Shown piece after piece: positions 1 through 8,228 of a DNA stretch of 64,000 nt. A program made the translations under genes and the position numbers. The notes below the pieces were generated by a model. It searched no databases. It was not told the origin of the DNA and worked only from the letters and a program-made list of their open reading frames with translations. Source of the stretch: Solimonas sp040754295 (lineage in GTDB: Bacteria > Pseudomonadota > Gammaproteobacteria > Nevskiales > Nevskiaceae); the NCBI GenBank assembly GCA_040754295.1, contig JBFMCQ010000006.1, forward strand, positions 27,779-91,778. Reading direction: 5' to 3'. Numbering within the stretch: the first letter of the stretch is position 1; each line of letters opens with the position of its first letter.

Positions 1-2064
1 GCCTACTGCATGGCCGCGATCGACGGCATGCAGGCCGGGCGGCGCGACCGCATCGGCAGCTTCTATTCGCTGGTCTGGCGCGATTCCGAAGAGCGCTGGA
101 GCCGCATTCACGATCCACTCGCGGCGTCGCTGCCGTTCGGGCCGTTCGCGCCCGCGGAGTACTACGACGTGGCGGCGATGCTCGCGGCGCGCGCCGACGC
201 CGACTACTACGCTGCGCTCGGAGGCGATGAGGTCTACAAGTTCGGGCCGGTCGCCAACATTCTCCAGGTGCACGTGCCGACGGCGACAGCCAGCAGGACG
301 CTTGCCGGGCTCGCGCGTCACATCCAATTGCTCGCGGAGCGTGTGCGCCAGGATGGCGAGCGCGGGCCGGCGGAGCGCATCTTTCTCGGCTACGACGCGC
401 TCCAGTTGCTGCCGGTGGAGCCGACGATCGTCTACGAGGCCGGGCCGGATTTCTGGACCGAGACGGAAGAGGGCGAGGCCAGGCTCAGCGTCGATCTGCG
501 CCAGCCGGACACGACGAACTGGGGTTACGACGTCGTCATCTCCGGGATGGCGACCGTAAATCCGGCGCTGCTCGAAAGCGGGCGCCCGGACGAGCTCGTC
601 GATCTCGCAGCCGCACTGCACAATTTTCCCGGCAAGCCGAAGAAGCTGATTCTGGACGTGGTGTTCGGGCACAGCGACAACCAGGGACTGGGCATCCTCA
701 ATCACCACTTCTTCGCCGGGCCGAACATGTACGGCCAGAACATCAACTACCGGCATCCGGTCGTGCGCGCGGTGCTGCTGGAGATGCAGCGGCGCAAGGT
801 GAATTTCGGCGCCGATGGCGTGCGCGTCGACGGCGCCCAGGACTTCAAATGGTGGGATACCGACACGCAGACGCTGCGCCATGACGACGAGTACCTGCAG
901 GAGATGGCCGACGTCGTGCAGGAAGCCGCGGGCCGCAAATTCCGCCCGTGGTTCATCTTCGAGGACGGCCGTCCGTGGCCGGACGAGGACTGGGAGCTGA
1001 GCTCGGACTACTACGCGGTGATCGAGCAGCAGCGCGATCCGGACGTGTTCCAGTGGGGGCCGCTGACATTCGCGCACAACACACCGTTTCTCTACACGTT
1101 CTGGCTGACGAAGTACTGGCGCATCGAGGAGATCCTGCGCCGCGGTGCGAACTGGATCTCCGGCTGCGCCAATCACGACACGCTGCGCCGCGGCACGCAG
1201 ATCAGTCCCAAGCTCAACGTGAACACGCGCCTGGGCGAGACGCGCATGGAGATCCTCGACCGGGCCTACGATCATGCCGCCGCGCAGATGCTGACCTACG
1301 CCTGCTTCCCCGGCGTGCCGATGGACTTCCTCAATGCGATGGCGCGTGCGTCCTGGGGCTTCATCCGCAATCAGGACGACCGCTACGGCGTGAAGATCGT
1401 CGCCGAGGAGGCGATCTCGTTCAAATGGCAGGTCGATGCCTACACCTATCTGCAGCCCGGCCACTTCCGGCGGCTGAAGTCGCTCGGTTACGAGACGCGC
1501 GAAGCGCTCGGGCGCTTCTTCGAGATCCTGCCGGCGCTGGTCGAAGTCACGCACTACGATCTCGAGGTCATCGCCAAGCTGCTCAACGCCGTCGATCCGC
1601 CGCTCGACGGGCCGCTGCCCTTCGATCCGGCGACGCTCAAGCAGATCGCGCGGGCGTGGATGGACGACATGCACGACTACTGCAACGTCGCCAACTATCT
1701 GGAAATGCTCGGCGACGTGCACACCGACTACATGCTCAGGCTGCGCGAGTTCCGCAGGGTGCGGCCGTGGCTGCGCGCCAACCTCAGCGGGGCCGACCGC
1801 TTCGACTACCAGCGCCCGACGCGCGGCGCCGTCGTATTCCGCTCCTTGCGCCATGGCCCGGACGGCGAGCAGGTGTTCGCCGTCGCGCATCTCGAAGGCA
1901 AGCCTTTGCTCGACGTCGATCCGACGGCATTGCCGATCCCGGGCCTCGAAGGCGGCGGCTGGCAGGTCGCGCTGCGCTCGCCGCAGATTGGCACGGACTA
2001 CCTCGGCGGGCCGATCACTCTGCGCGACAGCATGGCGGTGCTGTTCACGCGCAAACGCGGTTGA
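1..2064 (+). CDS. GH13 glycoside hydrolase, glucosylglycerol hydrolase-like (5' end probably cut off)
   Basis: This is an alpha-amylase-clan hydrolase. The four GH13 regions are visible: region I LILDVVFGHS near residue 212, region II GVRVDGAQDF near 270 with the Asp nucleophile, region III FIFEDGRPW near 316 with the acid/base Glu, and region IV CANHDT near 386. Overall it looks like the group annotated as glucosylglycerol hydrolases, which split a compatible solute into glucose and glycerol; that substrate is inference. The frame is open from base 1 (Ala-Tyr-Cys before the first Met at 10), so the true start probably lies before the window. It ends at TGA 2062-2064. A short GC stem follows without a T run, so termination is unclear. 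Confidence 0.7.
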   Translation, partial: AYCMAAIDGMQAGRRDRIGSFYSLVWRDSEERWSRIHDPLAASLPFGPFAPAEYYDVAAMLAARADADYYAALGGDEVYKFGPVANILQVHVPTATASRTLAGLARHIQLLAERVRQDGERGPAERIFLGYDALQLLPVEPTIVYEAGPDFWTETEEGEARLSVDLRQPDTTNWGYDVVISGMATVNPALLESGRPDELVDLAAALHNFPGKPKKLILDVVFGHSDNQGLGILNHHFFAGPNMYGQNINYRHPVVRAVLLEMQRRKVNFGADGVRVDGAQDFKWWDTDTQTLRHDDEYLQEMADVVQEAAGRKFRPWFIFEDGRPWPDEDWELSSDYYAVIEQQRDPDVFQWGPLTFAHNTPFLYTFWLTKYWRIEEILRRGANWISGCANHDTLRRGTQISPKLNVNTRLGETRMEILDRAYDHAAAQMLTYACFPGVPMDFLNAMARASWGFIRNQDDRYGVKIVAEEAISFKWQVDAYTYLQPGHFRRLKSLGYETREALGRFFEILPALVEVTHYDLEVIAKLLNAVDPPLDGPLPFDPATLKQIARAWMDDMHDYCNVANYLEMLGDVHTDYMLRLREFRRVRPWLRANLSGADRFDYQRPTRGAVVFRSLRHGPDGEQVFAVAHLEGKPLLDVDPTALPIPGLEGGGWQVALRSPQIGTDYLGGPITLRDSMAVLFTRKRG

Positions 2065-2163
2065 GGGCCAAGCCGCCGTGGCTTGCGTCGATCGCCGTGC
2101 CCAGTCGGCGGCAACGCGAGGGTATCGAGCGGAGCAGCGCCGGCGCCGCATCCGCGTTGCGCG

Positions 2164-2619
2164 CTACAGCGGCACGCGCGCCGGCTGCACCAGCCGCTCG
2201 AAATCCGAGTACGACATGCGCAGCAGTTCTCGGTGATTGCAGGCGTTGAAGCAGATCAGCTCGTCTTCGGCGAGCTGCGGCGAGACGAACACTTCCATGT
2301 CGTAGAGATTGCCGAACGGCGGCATCGCGCCGAGCTCGCAATCGGGGAAGCGCTCACCGAACTCGCTTTCGGCGGCGAGCACGACTTCGCGCGCACCGGC
2401 GGCTTTGCGCAGCGCTTCGGTATGCACGTTGTGCGTCGCCGGCACGACGGCCATCGCCAGCCGGCCGTCGATCTTGACGATGACCGTCTTCGCCAGCTGC
2501 CGGCCGGGAATGTGCGCCGACTCGGCAACTTCGGCGGCCGTATAGGCCGGCGAATGCGAGATCACGGCGTAGCGCACCTTGTGGCTGTCCAGAAAGTCTC
2601 TGAGCTTCTTGAGGGCCAT
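2164..2619 (-). CDS. YbaK/EbsC-family aminoacyl-tRNA deacylase
   Basis: A 151-residue protein of the YbaK/ProX fold. This family hydrolyses mischarged aminoacyl-tRNAs, typically Cys-tRNAPro or Ala-tRNAPro, in the cytoplasm. The conserved lysine segment GRQLAKTVIVKIDG and the PPFGNL segment before the C-terminal helix are both present. I start at the ATG whose codon ends at 2619 (MALKKLRDFL) because GGAGG lies about six bases upstream on the minus strand; an in-frame Met 11 codons further out has no such site. It is monocistronic, convergent with the GH13 gene and upstream of no obvious partner. The exact tRNA substrate cannot be told from sequence. Confidence 0.8.
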   Translation of the reverse strand: MALKKLRDFLDSHKVRYAVISHSPAYTAAEVAESAHIPGRQLAKTVIVKIDGRLAMAVVPATHNVHTEALRKAAGAREVVLAAESEFGERFPDCELGAMPPFGNLYDMEVFVSPQLAEDELICFNACNHRELLRMSYSDFERLVQPARVPL

Positions 2620-2697
2620 GGCTGCCTCCGGTTCTACTGGACGGGAATGCATCCTACGCCTGTGGCGGCGGCGTGGCGCCCCCGCGTCAAGGCTCGT

Positions 2698-3348
2698 TCA
2701 GGCCCCGAGCGCGGAGACGTGGCGCTGCAGCCACTCGCCGGCAAGGGTCGCGACCTCTTCCAGCGTGCCCGGCTCTTCGAACAGGTGCGTGGCGCCGGCG
2801 ACGATCGCCAGCTCCTTGGGCGCTCGCAGCTGCGCGTAGGCCTGCTTGTTCAGCTCGATGACCGGCTCGTCGGCGCCGCCGACGATCAGCACCGTCGGCG
2901 CGGTCACGGCCGGGAGGTTTTCGAGCGCCAGATCCGGGCGTCCGCCGCGCGCGACGACGGCGGCGACGTCGGTCTTCAGCTGCGCGGCGGCGTTGAGCGC
3001 GGCGGCCGCCCCGGTGCTCGCGCCGAAGTAGGCGAGCGGCAGCGCAGCGACGCGGTGATGGCGGCGCGTCCACGCGGTCGCGTCGAGCAGGCGGCGCGTC
3101 AGCAGGCCGATATCGAAACGCGTCTCGTAGCGGCGGTCCTCGGCTTCGGTGAGCAGATCGAACAGCAGCGTCGCGAAGCGGCGCCCGGCGAGCGCGGACG
3201 CGACGAAGCGGTTGCGGCTGCTGCGCCGGCTGCTGCCGCTGCCGTGCACGAAGACGACGAGCCCGCGCGGATTCGGCGGCAGCGTCAGGTCGCCGTCGAG
3301 CCGTGCGTCGGTCAGCTCGAGCACGACCGGCTCCTCGGTGGTGCTCAT
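2698..3348 (-). CDS. alpha/beta hydrolase (dienelactone-hydrolase-like)
   Basis: A 216-residue alpha/beta hydrolase. The oxyanion-hole region LVVFVHGSGSS is near residue 32, the nucleophile elbow FGASTGAAAA (Gly-x-Ser-x-Gly) near 108, the acid segment GGADEPV near 163, and the catalytic His in GATHLFEEPG near 190. The ATG overlaps the stop of the upstream phosphoribosyltransferase gene (ATGA at 3345-3348), so the two are translationally coupled. In other bacteria these two activities occur as adjacent or fused proteins, which suggests one pathway, but I know of no confirmed substrate. The start at MSTTEEPV is set by this overlap. Confidence 0.8.
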   Translation of the reverse strand: MSTTEEPVVLELTDARLDGDLTLPPNPRGLVVFVHGSGSSRRSSRNRFVASALAGRRFATLLFDLLTEAEDRRYETRFDIGLLTRRLLDATAWTRRHHRVAALPLAYFGASTGAAAALNAAAQLKTDVAAVVARGGRPDLALENLPAVTAPTVLIVGGADEPVIELNKQAYAQLRAPKELAIVAGATHLFEEPGTLEEVATLAGEWLQRHVSALGA

Positions 3349-3995
3349 GCATGCGCCCCGGCGGAGAGCTGCAGCTCCGACATCAGGCGGATCACGTCCT
3401 CGTCGGTGAGCTGCCGGAAGTCCTCGTAGTACGCACCGACCGCCCCCTCGAAGAAGTCGGGGAGCTGGGCGGCGACGAAGTCGTCGACCAGGCTGCGGAA
3501 GCGGGCGGCGGTTTCCGGCGGCGCCACACCGACGGCGACGACGATGCGCGCCGGCCGGTCGGCGCGCAGCTCGGCGACCGCGGCCTGCAGCGTGAGGCCG
3601 GTGGCGACGCCATCGTCGACGAGGATCGCGCAACGGCCTTGCGCCGATGTGCGCGGGCGCCCGCCGCTGTACAGCGCGCGGCGCCGGCGCGCTTCGCTGC
3701 GCTGCGCGGCGATTGCGCGCTCCAGCCATGCCGGGTCCGCGCGCCGCCGCTCCTCTTCGTTGAACACCGGCTCACCGAATTCGGTGACGGCACCGATGCC
3801 ATACTCGGGCTGCCACGGATGGCCGATCTTGCGCGGGATGACGAGATCGAGCGGCAGCTGCAGGCGCCGCGCGATCACGGCGGCGAGCGCAACGCCGCCG
3901 CGCGGAAGCGCGTAGAGGATTGCCGGTTCGTGTATGCGCGTCGACAGCGCATCGGCGAGCAGATTCCCGGCATGTTCGCGGTTGCGAAAGCGCAT
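3345..3995 (-). CDS. phosphoribosyltransferase-fold protein
   Basis: A 216-residue type I phosphoribosyltransferase-like protein. The PRPP-binding loop is CAILVDDGVATGLTLQAA (residues about 121-138), and an N-terminal segment ILYALPRGGVALA matches the family in which such domains are fused to alpha/beta hydrolases. I start at MRFRNREHAG (codon ending 3995); a longer frame to 4106 has no conserved residues. It overlaps the downstream hydrolase start by four bases. The base substrate cannot be assigned. The 180 bases upstream, to the tRNA-Glu terminator, hold its presumed promoter but I see no clear -35/-10. Confidence 0.75.
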   Translation of the reverse strand: MRFRNREHAGNLLADALSTRIHEPAILYALPRGGVALAAVIARRLQLPLDLVIPRKIGHPWQPEYGIGAVTEFGEPVFNEEERRRADPAWLERAIAAQRSEARRRRALYSGGRPRTSAQGRCAILVDDGVATGLTLQAAVAELRADRPARIVVAVGVAPPETAARFRSLVDDFVAAQLPDFFEGAVGAYYEDFRQLTDEDVIRLMSELQLSAGAHA

Positions 3996-4145
3996 CGCGG
4001 TGCTCCGATATGGGGCGACGTCAGGTTTACGACCGCAGCGCTTCTGCCGAGTTGCAGCGCAGCTGAACGCGCCGGTCATGCCTGCGCGTGGTGCACGCCA
4101 GCGCAAGGAGCGGCGATCGATCGTAGTCGCCTGCGCGAAAGCAAC

Positions 4146-4165
4146 AAGCCCGCCGAAGCGGGCTT
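4146..4165 (-). terminator. rho-independent terminator of tRNA-Glu
   Basis: A perfect 8-bp stem AAGCCCGC/GCGGGCTT closes a TTCG tetraloop as read on the minus strand, and is followed there by GTTGCTTTCG. It lies 11 bases past the tRNA 3' end, the usual place for a tRNA terminator. Confidence 0.85.
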
Positions 4166-4172
4166 GATCGCA

Positions 4173-4299
4173 AATATGGCGCTCCTACCGGGATTCGAAC
4201 CCGGGTTTAAGCCTTGAGAGGGCTCCGTCCTAGGCCTCTAGACGATAGGAGCATGGAAGAATCGTGCTGTAAGGGCGGCGCGAGGGCGCGTATTATACG
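4173..4299. repeat. 127-bp sequence abutting the left side of the N gap
   Basis: These 127 bases hold tRNA-Glu and part of its upstream region. They are identical, base for base, to 4400-4526 on the other side of the gap. See the finding on the gap. Confidence 0.95.
4177..4252 (-). tRNA. tRNA-Glu (CTC anticodon)
   Basis: A 76-base tRNA on the minus strand with encoded CCA. The acceptor stem is GCTCCTA/TAGGAGC with discriminator G. The anticodon stem GAGCC/GGCTT closes the loop CTCTCAA, so the anticodon is CTC, reading GAG. The T arm carries GGTTCGAATCC. This is the copy nearest the terminator. Its promoter is cut by the N gap except for TATAAT at 4292-4297. Confidence 0.95.
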
Positions 4300-4399
4300 N
4301 NNNNNNNNNNNNNNNNNNNNNNNNNNNNNNNNNNNNNNNNNNNNNNNNNNNNNNNNNNNNNNNNNNNNNNNNNNNNNNNNNNNNNNNNNNNNNNNNNNN
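4300..4399. other. assembly gap (100 N)
   Basis: Exactly 100 N bases, the conventional placeholder for a scaffold join of unknown length. Both flanks are the same 127-bp sequence. Confidence 0.99.
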
Positions 4400-4526
4400 A
4401 ATATGGCGCTCCTACCGGGATTCGAACCCGGGTTTAAGCCTTGAGAGGGCTCCGTCCTAGGCCTCTAGACGATAGGAGCATGGAAGAATCGTGCTGTAAG
4501 GGCGGCGCGAGGGCGCGTATTATACG
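4400..4526. repeat. 127-bp sequence abutting the right side of the N gap
   Basis: Identical to 4173-4299. It begins directly at the last N and includes the second tRNA-Glu and the TATAAT of its promoter. Confidence 0.95.
4404..4479 (-). tRNA. tRNA-Glu (CTC anticodon), second copy or duplicate of the same locus
   Basis: Same 76 bases as the copy at 4177-4252, with the CTC anticodon and encoded CCA. It may be a true second gene in tandem, or the same gene written twice because two contigs overlap across the gap. The promoter immediately upstream is complete in this copy. Confidence 0.85.
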
Positions 4527-4546
4527 CGGCCCATGAATTGGCTCAA
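4519..4546 (-). promoter_or_regulatory. tRNA-Glu promoter (TTGAGC-16-TATAAT)
   Basis: On the minus strand TTGAGC (4546-4541) and a perfect TATAAT (4524-4519) are 16 bases apart, which places the transcription start about 33 bases before the mature tRNA. The -35 lies inside the first codons of pcnB on the other strand. The plus-strand reading of the same spot, TATTAT 4518-4523, could be the -10 of pcnB. Confidence 0.8.
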
Positions 4547-5882
4547 GACGTTACTTCCCCGCAAAAACAAGAGGTCCGCGCATATCGAACCCCGACGCGT
4601 CCCCCGGTCCGAGCACCCCATCTCACGGAGCCAGTTCACGCAGGGCACTCTGCGCACGCTCTACGGGTTGAAGGACGCAGGTTACGAGGCCTACGTCGTC
4701 GGCGGCGGTGTGCGCGACATTCTGGCGGGTCAGCGCCCGAAGGACTTCGATATCGCGACCAACGCGCACCCTGAAGAGGTGCGCCGGATCTTCCGCTCCT
4801 GCCGCCTGGTCGGCCGTCGCTTCCTCATCTGCCATGTGCGCTGGGGCCAGGAGGTCGTCGAGGTGACGACCTTCCGCGGCGCGATCACCGACGAGCACGA
4901 GCGCGACGAAACCGGCCGGATTCTCGCCGACAATCTTTACGGCACGCTCGAAACCGATGCGTTCCGGCGCGATTTCACCGTCAACGCCCTCTATTACGAC
5001 ATCCGCGATCACTCCATCATCGACTTCGCCGGCGGCCTGGACGACATGCAGCGCCGCGCGATCCGTCTGATCGGCGATCCCGAGCTGCGTTATCGGGAGG
5101 ATCCGGTGCGCATGCTGCGCGCGGTGCGCATCGCCAACAAGCTCGGCTTCACGATCGAGCAGCACAGCGCGGCGCCGATTCCGAAGCTCGCCGGCCTGCT
5201 GCGAGAGATTCCGCCGGCGCGCCTGTTCGACGAGGTGATCAAGCTGCTGCAGTCGCGCGACGCCGCGGCCAATTTCGAGGGCCTGGAGCGTTACGGGCTG
5301 CTCGAGCAGCTGATGCCGGTGGCGCACGCGGCGCTCCGCGACGAGCGCTATGCCGGCTTCATCCGCCAGGGGTTGAGCAACACCGCCGAGCGGCTCGCCA
5401 ACGAGCAGTCCGTGAGCCCGGCCTTCCTCTACGCCGTGCTGCTGTGGCCGGGCGTCGCGCAGGAGTTCCGCCGGCTCGTCGAGGCCGAGGGGCAGCATGC
5501 CAACGTCGCGATCGCGCAGGCGGCCGAAGCGACACTGGCGCGCGCGCAGCAGCGCATCATGATCCCGAAGCGCTTTTCGCTGCCGATGCGCGAGATCTGG
5601 GTCCTGCAGCCGCGCTTCGACGCCCCGAAGGGCGGGCGCGCTAAGCGCCTGCTGACGCATCCGCGCTTCCGCGCGGCGTATGACTTTCTGATGCTGCGTG
5701 CCGGCATCGGCGAAGTGCCGCAGGCGCTGGCCGACTGGTGGACGCGCGCGCAGCTCGCGCCTGAGTTGCCCCCGCCGCCCGATGCAGCCGCCGAGCCCGC
5801 TGCGCCGGCGAAGCGCAAGCGCCGCCGCCGGCGCAGCGGCCGGCGGCGCGAGGGCGCGCCGGCCAACCCGCCGTCGCAATGA
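4533..5882 (+). CDS. pcnB: poly(A) polymerase I
   Basis: A 449-residue member of the class II nucleotidyltransferases. PcnB adds 3' A tails to RNAs and so marks them for decay. The signature YVVGGGVRDILAG (residues about 52-64) is followed by KDFDIATNAHPEEVR with the metal-binding Asp pair, and by RSCRLVGRRF and the RDFTVNALYY segment typical of the poly(A) polymerase/CCA family. The C-terminal tail is very Arg/Lys rich, as is usual in PcnB. The ATG has no recognisable ribosome-binding site and sits only nine bases after TATTAT, so its mRNA may be leaderless. The last four bases overlap the folK start. Confidence 0.95.
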   Translation: MNWLKTLLPRKNKRSAHIEPRRVPRSEHPISRSQFTQGTLRTLYGLKDAGYEAYVVGGGVRDILAGQRPKDFDIATNAHPEEVRRIFRSCRLVGRRFLICHVRWGQEVVEVTTFRGAITDEHERDETGRILADNLYGTLETDAFRRDFTVNALYYDIRDHSIIDFAGGLDDMQRRAIRLIGDPELRYREDPVRMLRAVRIANKLGFTIEQHSAAPIPKLAGLLREIPPARLFDEVIKLLQSRDAAANFEGLERYGLLEQLMPVAHAALRDERYAGFIRQGLSNTAERLANEQSVSPAFLYAVLLWPGVAQEFRRLVEAEGQHANVAIAQAAEATLARAQQRIMIPKRFSLPMREIWVLQPRFDAPKGGRAKRLLTHPRFRAAYDFLMLRAGIGEVPQALADWWTRAQLAPELPPPPDAAAEPAAPAKRKRRRRRSGRRREGAPANPPSQ

Positions 5883-6361
5883 GCCGTGCCTACATCGGCC
5901 TGGGCGCGAATCTCGGAGATCCCGCTGCACGCCTGCGCCTGGCGCTGGCCGAGATCGCCGCGCTCGGCGAGATCGTAGCGGTCTCGCCGTTCTACCGCAG
6001 TGCACCGATGGGGCCGGCGGACCAGCCGGATTTCTGCAATGCGGTCTGCGTGATCGAAACCCCGCTTGCCCCGGCCGCGCTGATGGACGCCCTGCTGGCG
6101 ATCGAGCGCGGCATGGGCCGCGTGCGTCAGGCGAAGTGGGGGCCGCGGACGATCGATCTCGATCTGCTGCACATCGACCGCGTCGTGCTCGACAGCGCCG
6201 GGCTGCGGCTGCCGCATCCCGGCATCGCGACGCGCAATTTCGTGCTCGTTCCGATGGCCGACATCGCACCCGATCTGCAGGTGCCCGGCCTCGGCCGCGT
6301 CGCCGACGCGGCGGCGCGCGTGGGTCGCGCCGGGCTGGCGCCGTGGAGCCCGCAGCCGTAG
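5879..6361 (+). CDS. folK: 2-amino-4-hydroxy-6-hydroxymethyldihydropteridine pyrophosphokinase
   Basis: HPPK transfers pyrophosphate from ATP to hydroxymethyl-dihydropterin in folate synthesis. The 160-residue protein shows YIGLGANLGDP at the N terminus, FYRSAPMGPADQPDFCNAV, the signature WGPRTIDLDLL (Asp pair binding Mg) and LPHPG. It overlaps pcnB by ATGA at 5879-5882 and is therefore coupled to it; pcnB-folK-panB is a common gammaproteobacterial order. Confidence 0.96.
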   Translation: MSRAYIGLGANLGDPAARLRLALAEIAALGEIVAVSPFYRSAPMGPADQPDFCNAVCVIETPLAPAALMDALLAIERGMGRVRQAKWGPRTIDLDLLHIDRVVLDSAGLRLPHPGIATRNFVLVPMADIAPDLQVPGLGRVADAAARVGRAGLAPWSPQP

Positions 6362-6388
6362 AGGCGCGCCGGCCGTGCAGGGCCGCTT

Positions 6389-6397
6389 TGTTATAGT
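6389..6397 (+). promoter_or_regulatory. extended -10 promoter before panB
   Basis: TGTTATAGT (TG-n-TATAGT) in the folK-panB spacer, with no good -35 at the right distance, fits an extended -10 sigma-70 promoter. The predicted start leaves a short leader before the panB ATG at 6425. Confidence 0.55.
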
Positions 6398-6424
6398 CCG
6401 CGCCTGTTCGGTGGGACTCATTCC

Positions 6425-7339
6425 ATGGATGCAAAACCCGTCAACGTCGCCGAGCTGCGCCGCATGCGCGCGGCCGGCGAGAAGATCGCCTGCCTGACCT
6501 GCTACGACGCGAGCTTCGCGCTGATCGAGGACCGCGCCGGCGTCGACGTCGTCCTGATCGGCGATTCGCTCGGCATGGTCATCCACGGCGGCACGACGAC
6601 GACGCCGGTCACGGTCGACGCGATCGTCTATCACTCCAGGTGCGTCGCGCCGCATCTGCAGCGGGCGTTTCTGATGGCGGACCTGCCGTTCCTGTCCTAC
6701 GCCACGCTGGAGCGCGCGCTCGACGCGTCGCAGCGGGTGATGCAGGAGGGCGGCGCCAAGATGGTGAAGCTCGAAGGCGGCCGCGAGCAGGCGGCGATCG
6801 TCGAGTATCTGGCCGTGCGCGGCGTGCCGGTCTGCGCGCACCTGGGTTTGCGGCCGCAGTTCGTGCACAAAATGGGCAGCTTCAAGGTGCAGGGCCGCGA
6901 CGAGGCCGCCGCCGAGGCGATGCTGCACGATGCCCAGGTGCTGGCCGAAGCCGGTGCGGACCTGCTGCTGCTCGAGTGCATTCCGGCCGAGCTGGGCAAG
7001 CGCATCACCGAGGCCTCGCCGGTGCCGGTGATCGGCATTGGCGCGGGGCAGGATGTCGACGGCCAGATCCTCGTGCTGCATGACATCCTGCACGTCTCAC
7101 CGATGGTCACGCTCGGCCGCACGCCGCGCTTCGTGAAGAACTACATGCAGGGGGCGCCGGACATCGAGTCCGCGATTCGCGCCTACGTGCACGAGGTCAA
7201 GTCCGGCGCGTACCCGGCGCATGAGCATTGCTTCGACGCGGCGCCATCAGTGCCGGCCGCCGTCGCTCGACGTGCGGCGCAGGTGCTCAGCGGCGAAACT
7301 GCCGCGGCCGCGACGGTGCGCCGGAAGCGGGACACATGA
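6425..7339 (+). CDS. panB: 3-methyl-2-oxobutanoate hydroxymethyltransferase
   Basis: The first pantothenate-branch enzyme, converting ketoisovalerate and methylene-tetrahydrofolate to ketopantoate. The segments CLTCYDASFA, VLIGDSLGMV, HLGLRPQ, LLECIP and VIGIGAG are all present in order, as in the TIM-barrel family. At 304 residues it is about 40 longer than the usual 264, because of an Ala/Arg-rich C-terminal tail of no known domain. GGTGGGA precedes the ATG. It overlaps panC by ATGA (7336-7339). Confidence 0.96.
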   Translation: MDAKPVNVAELRRMRAAGEKIACLTCYDASFALIEDRAGVDVVLIGDSLGMVIHGGTTTTPVTVDAIVYHSRCVAPHLQRAFLMADLPFLSYATLERALDASQRVMQEGGAKMVKLEGGREQAAIVEYLAVRGVPVCAHLGLRPQFVHKMGSFKVQGRDEAAAEAMLHDAQVLAEAGADLLLLECIPAELGKRITEASPVPVIGIGAGQDVDGQILVLHDILHVSPMVTLGRTPRFVKNYMQGAPDIESAIRAYVHEVKSGAYPAHEHCFDAAPSVPAAVARRAAQVLSGETAAAATVRRKRDT

Positions 7340-8190
7340 GAACGGTGCACGCGATCGCCGAGCTGCGCGCGCAGCTCGCCGTATGGCGCGCGGCCGGGCA
7401 GCGCATCGCGTTTGCGCCGACGATGGGCAATCTGCACCGCGGGCATCTGCGGCTGATGGAGCGGGGACGCGCGTGCGCGGACCGCGTCGTCGCCAGCATA
7501 TTCGTCAATCCGCTGCAGTTCGCACCCGGTGAGGACTTCGAGCGCTATCCGCGCACGCTGCCGCAGGATCAGCGGGCGCTGGAGGACGCGGACGTCGACC
7601 TGTTGTTCGCGCCGACGGTCGCCGAGATGTACCCGAACGGCCGCGAGAGTCTGACGACGATCCACGTGCCCGGTGTCTCCGAGGAGCTCGAAGGTGAGTT
7701 CCGGCCGGGCCATTTCGACGGCGTGGCGACCGTCGTCAACATTCTGCTCAACCTCGTCCAGCCCGATGTCGCGCTGTTCGGCGAAAAGGATTATCAGCAG
7801 CTCGCGGTGATCCGGCAGATGGTCGCGGATCTAAGGCTGCCGGTCGCGATCGTCGGCGTGCCGACCGAGCGCGATGCGGACGGGCTGGCGCTGTCCTCAC
7901 GCAACCAGTATCTCGATGCGCGGGAGCGCGCGCTCGCGCCCGAAATCCATCGCAGTCTCATAGCCGTTGCGGACGCGCTGCGCGGTGGTGCGCGGGAATT
8001 CGATGTAATTGCAGAAATGCAGCGTAATAGATTGAATTATATTGGTTTCGATGTTCAGTATCTGGCCATTCGCCGGCCTGATCTGGCGCTCCCTGCGGCG
8101 CATGACGTGCAATTCGTCGTACTGATCGCCGCCAGGCTCGGCAGTACCCGGCTGATCGACAATCTGCGGGTCGATGTGACAGTTGTTTGA
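7336..8190 (+). CDS. panC: pantoate-beta-alanine ligase
   Basis: Pantothenate synthetase joins pantoate and beta-alanine using ATP. The 284-residue protein has PTMGNLHRGHL (HIGH-like), VASIFVNPLQF, GVATVVNILLN, LFGEKDYQQL and ALSSRNQYL (KMSKS-equivalent). The start at MRTVHAIAEL is set by the overlap with panB. The last part (about 7997-8057) is strikingly AT-rich, with 19 of 61 bases G or C by my count, and uses codons such as AGA, TAT and ATT that are rare around it. Confidence 0.96.
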   Translation: MRTVHAIAELRAQLAVWRAAGQRIAFAPTMGNLHRGHLRLMERGRACADRVVASIFVNPLQFAPGEDFERYPRTLPQDQRALEDADVDLLFAPTVAEMYPNGRESLTTIHVPGVSEELEGEFRPGHFDGVATVVNILLNLVQPDVALFGEKDYQQLAVIRQMVADLRLPVAIVGVPTERDADGLALSSRNQYLDARERALAPEIHRSLIAVADALRGGAREFDVIAEMQRNRLNYIGFDVQYLAIRRPDLALPAAHDVQFVVLIAARLGSTRLIDNLRVDVTVV

Positions 8191-8228
8191 AGCGCTGCCG
8201 AAATGCCGCTAGACTCCGCAACTCGCGC

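Noticed and set aside
2065..2163. Terminator after the GH13 gene
   Set aside because: A 5-bp AAGCC/GGCTT stem is present but has no T run, so I do not call it.
4214..4444. An open frame running through the N gap
   Set aside because: It contains unknown residues and tRNA sequence; not a gene.
5750..5880. Arg/Lys-rich end of PcnB as a frameshift artefact
   Set aside because: Basic tails of this kind are normal for PcnB and the stop overlaps folK neatly.
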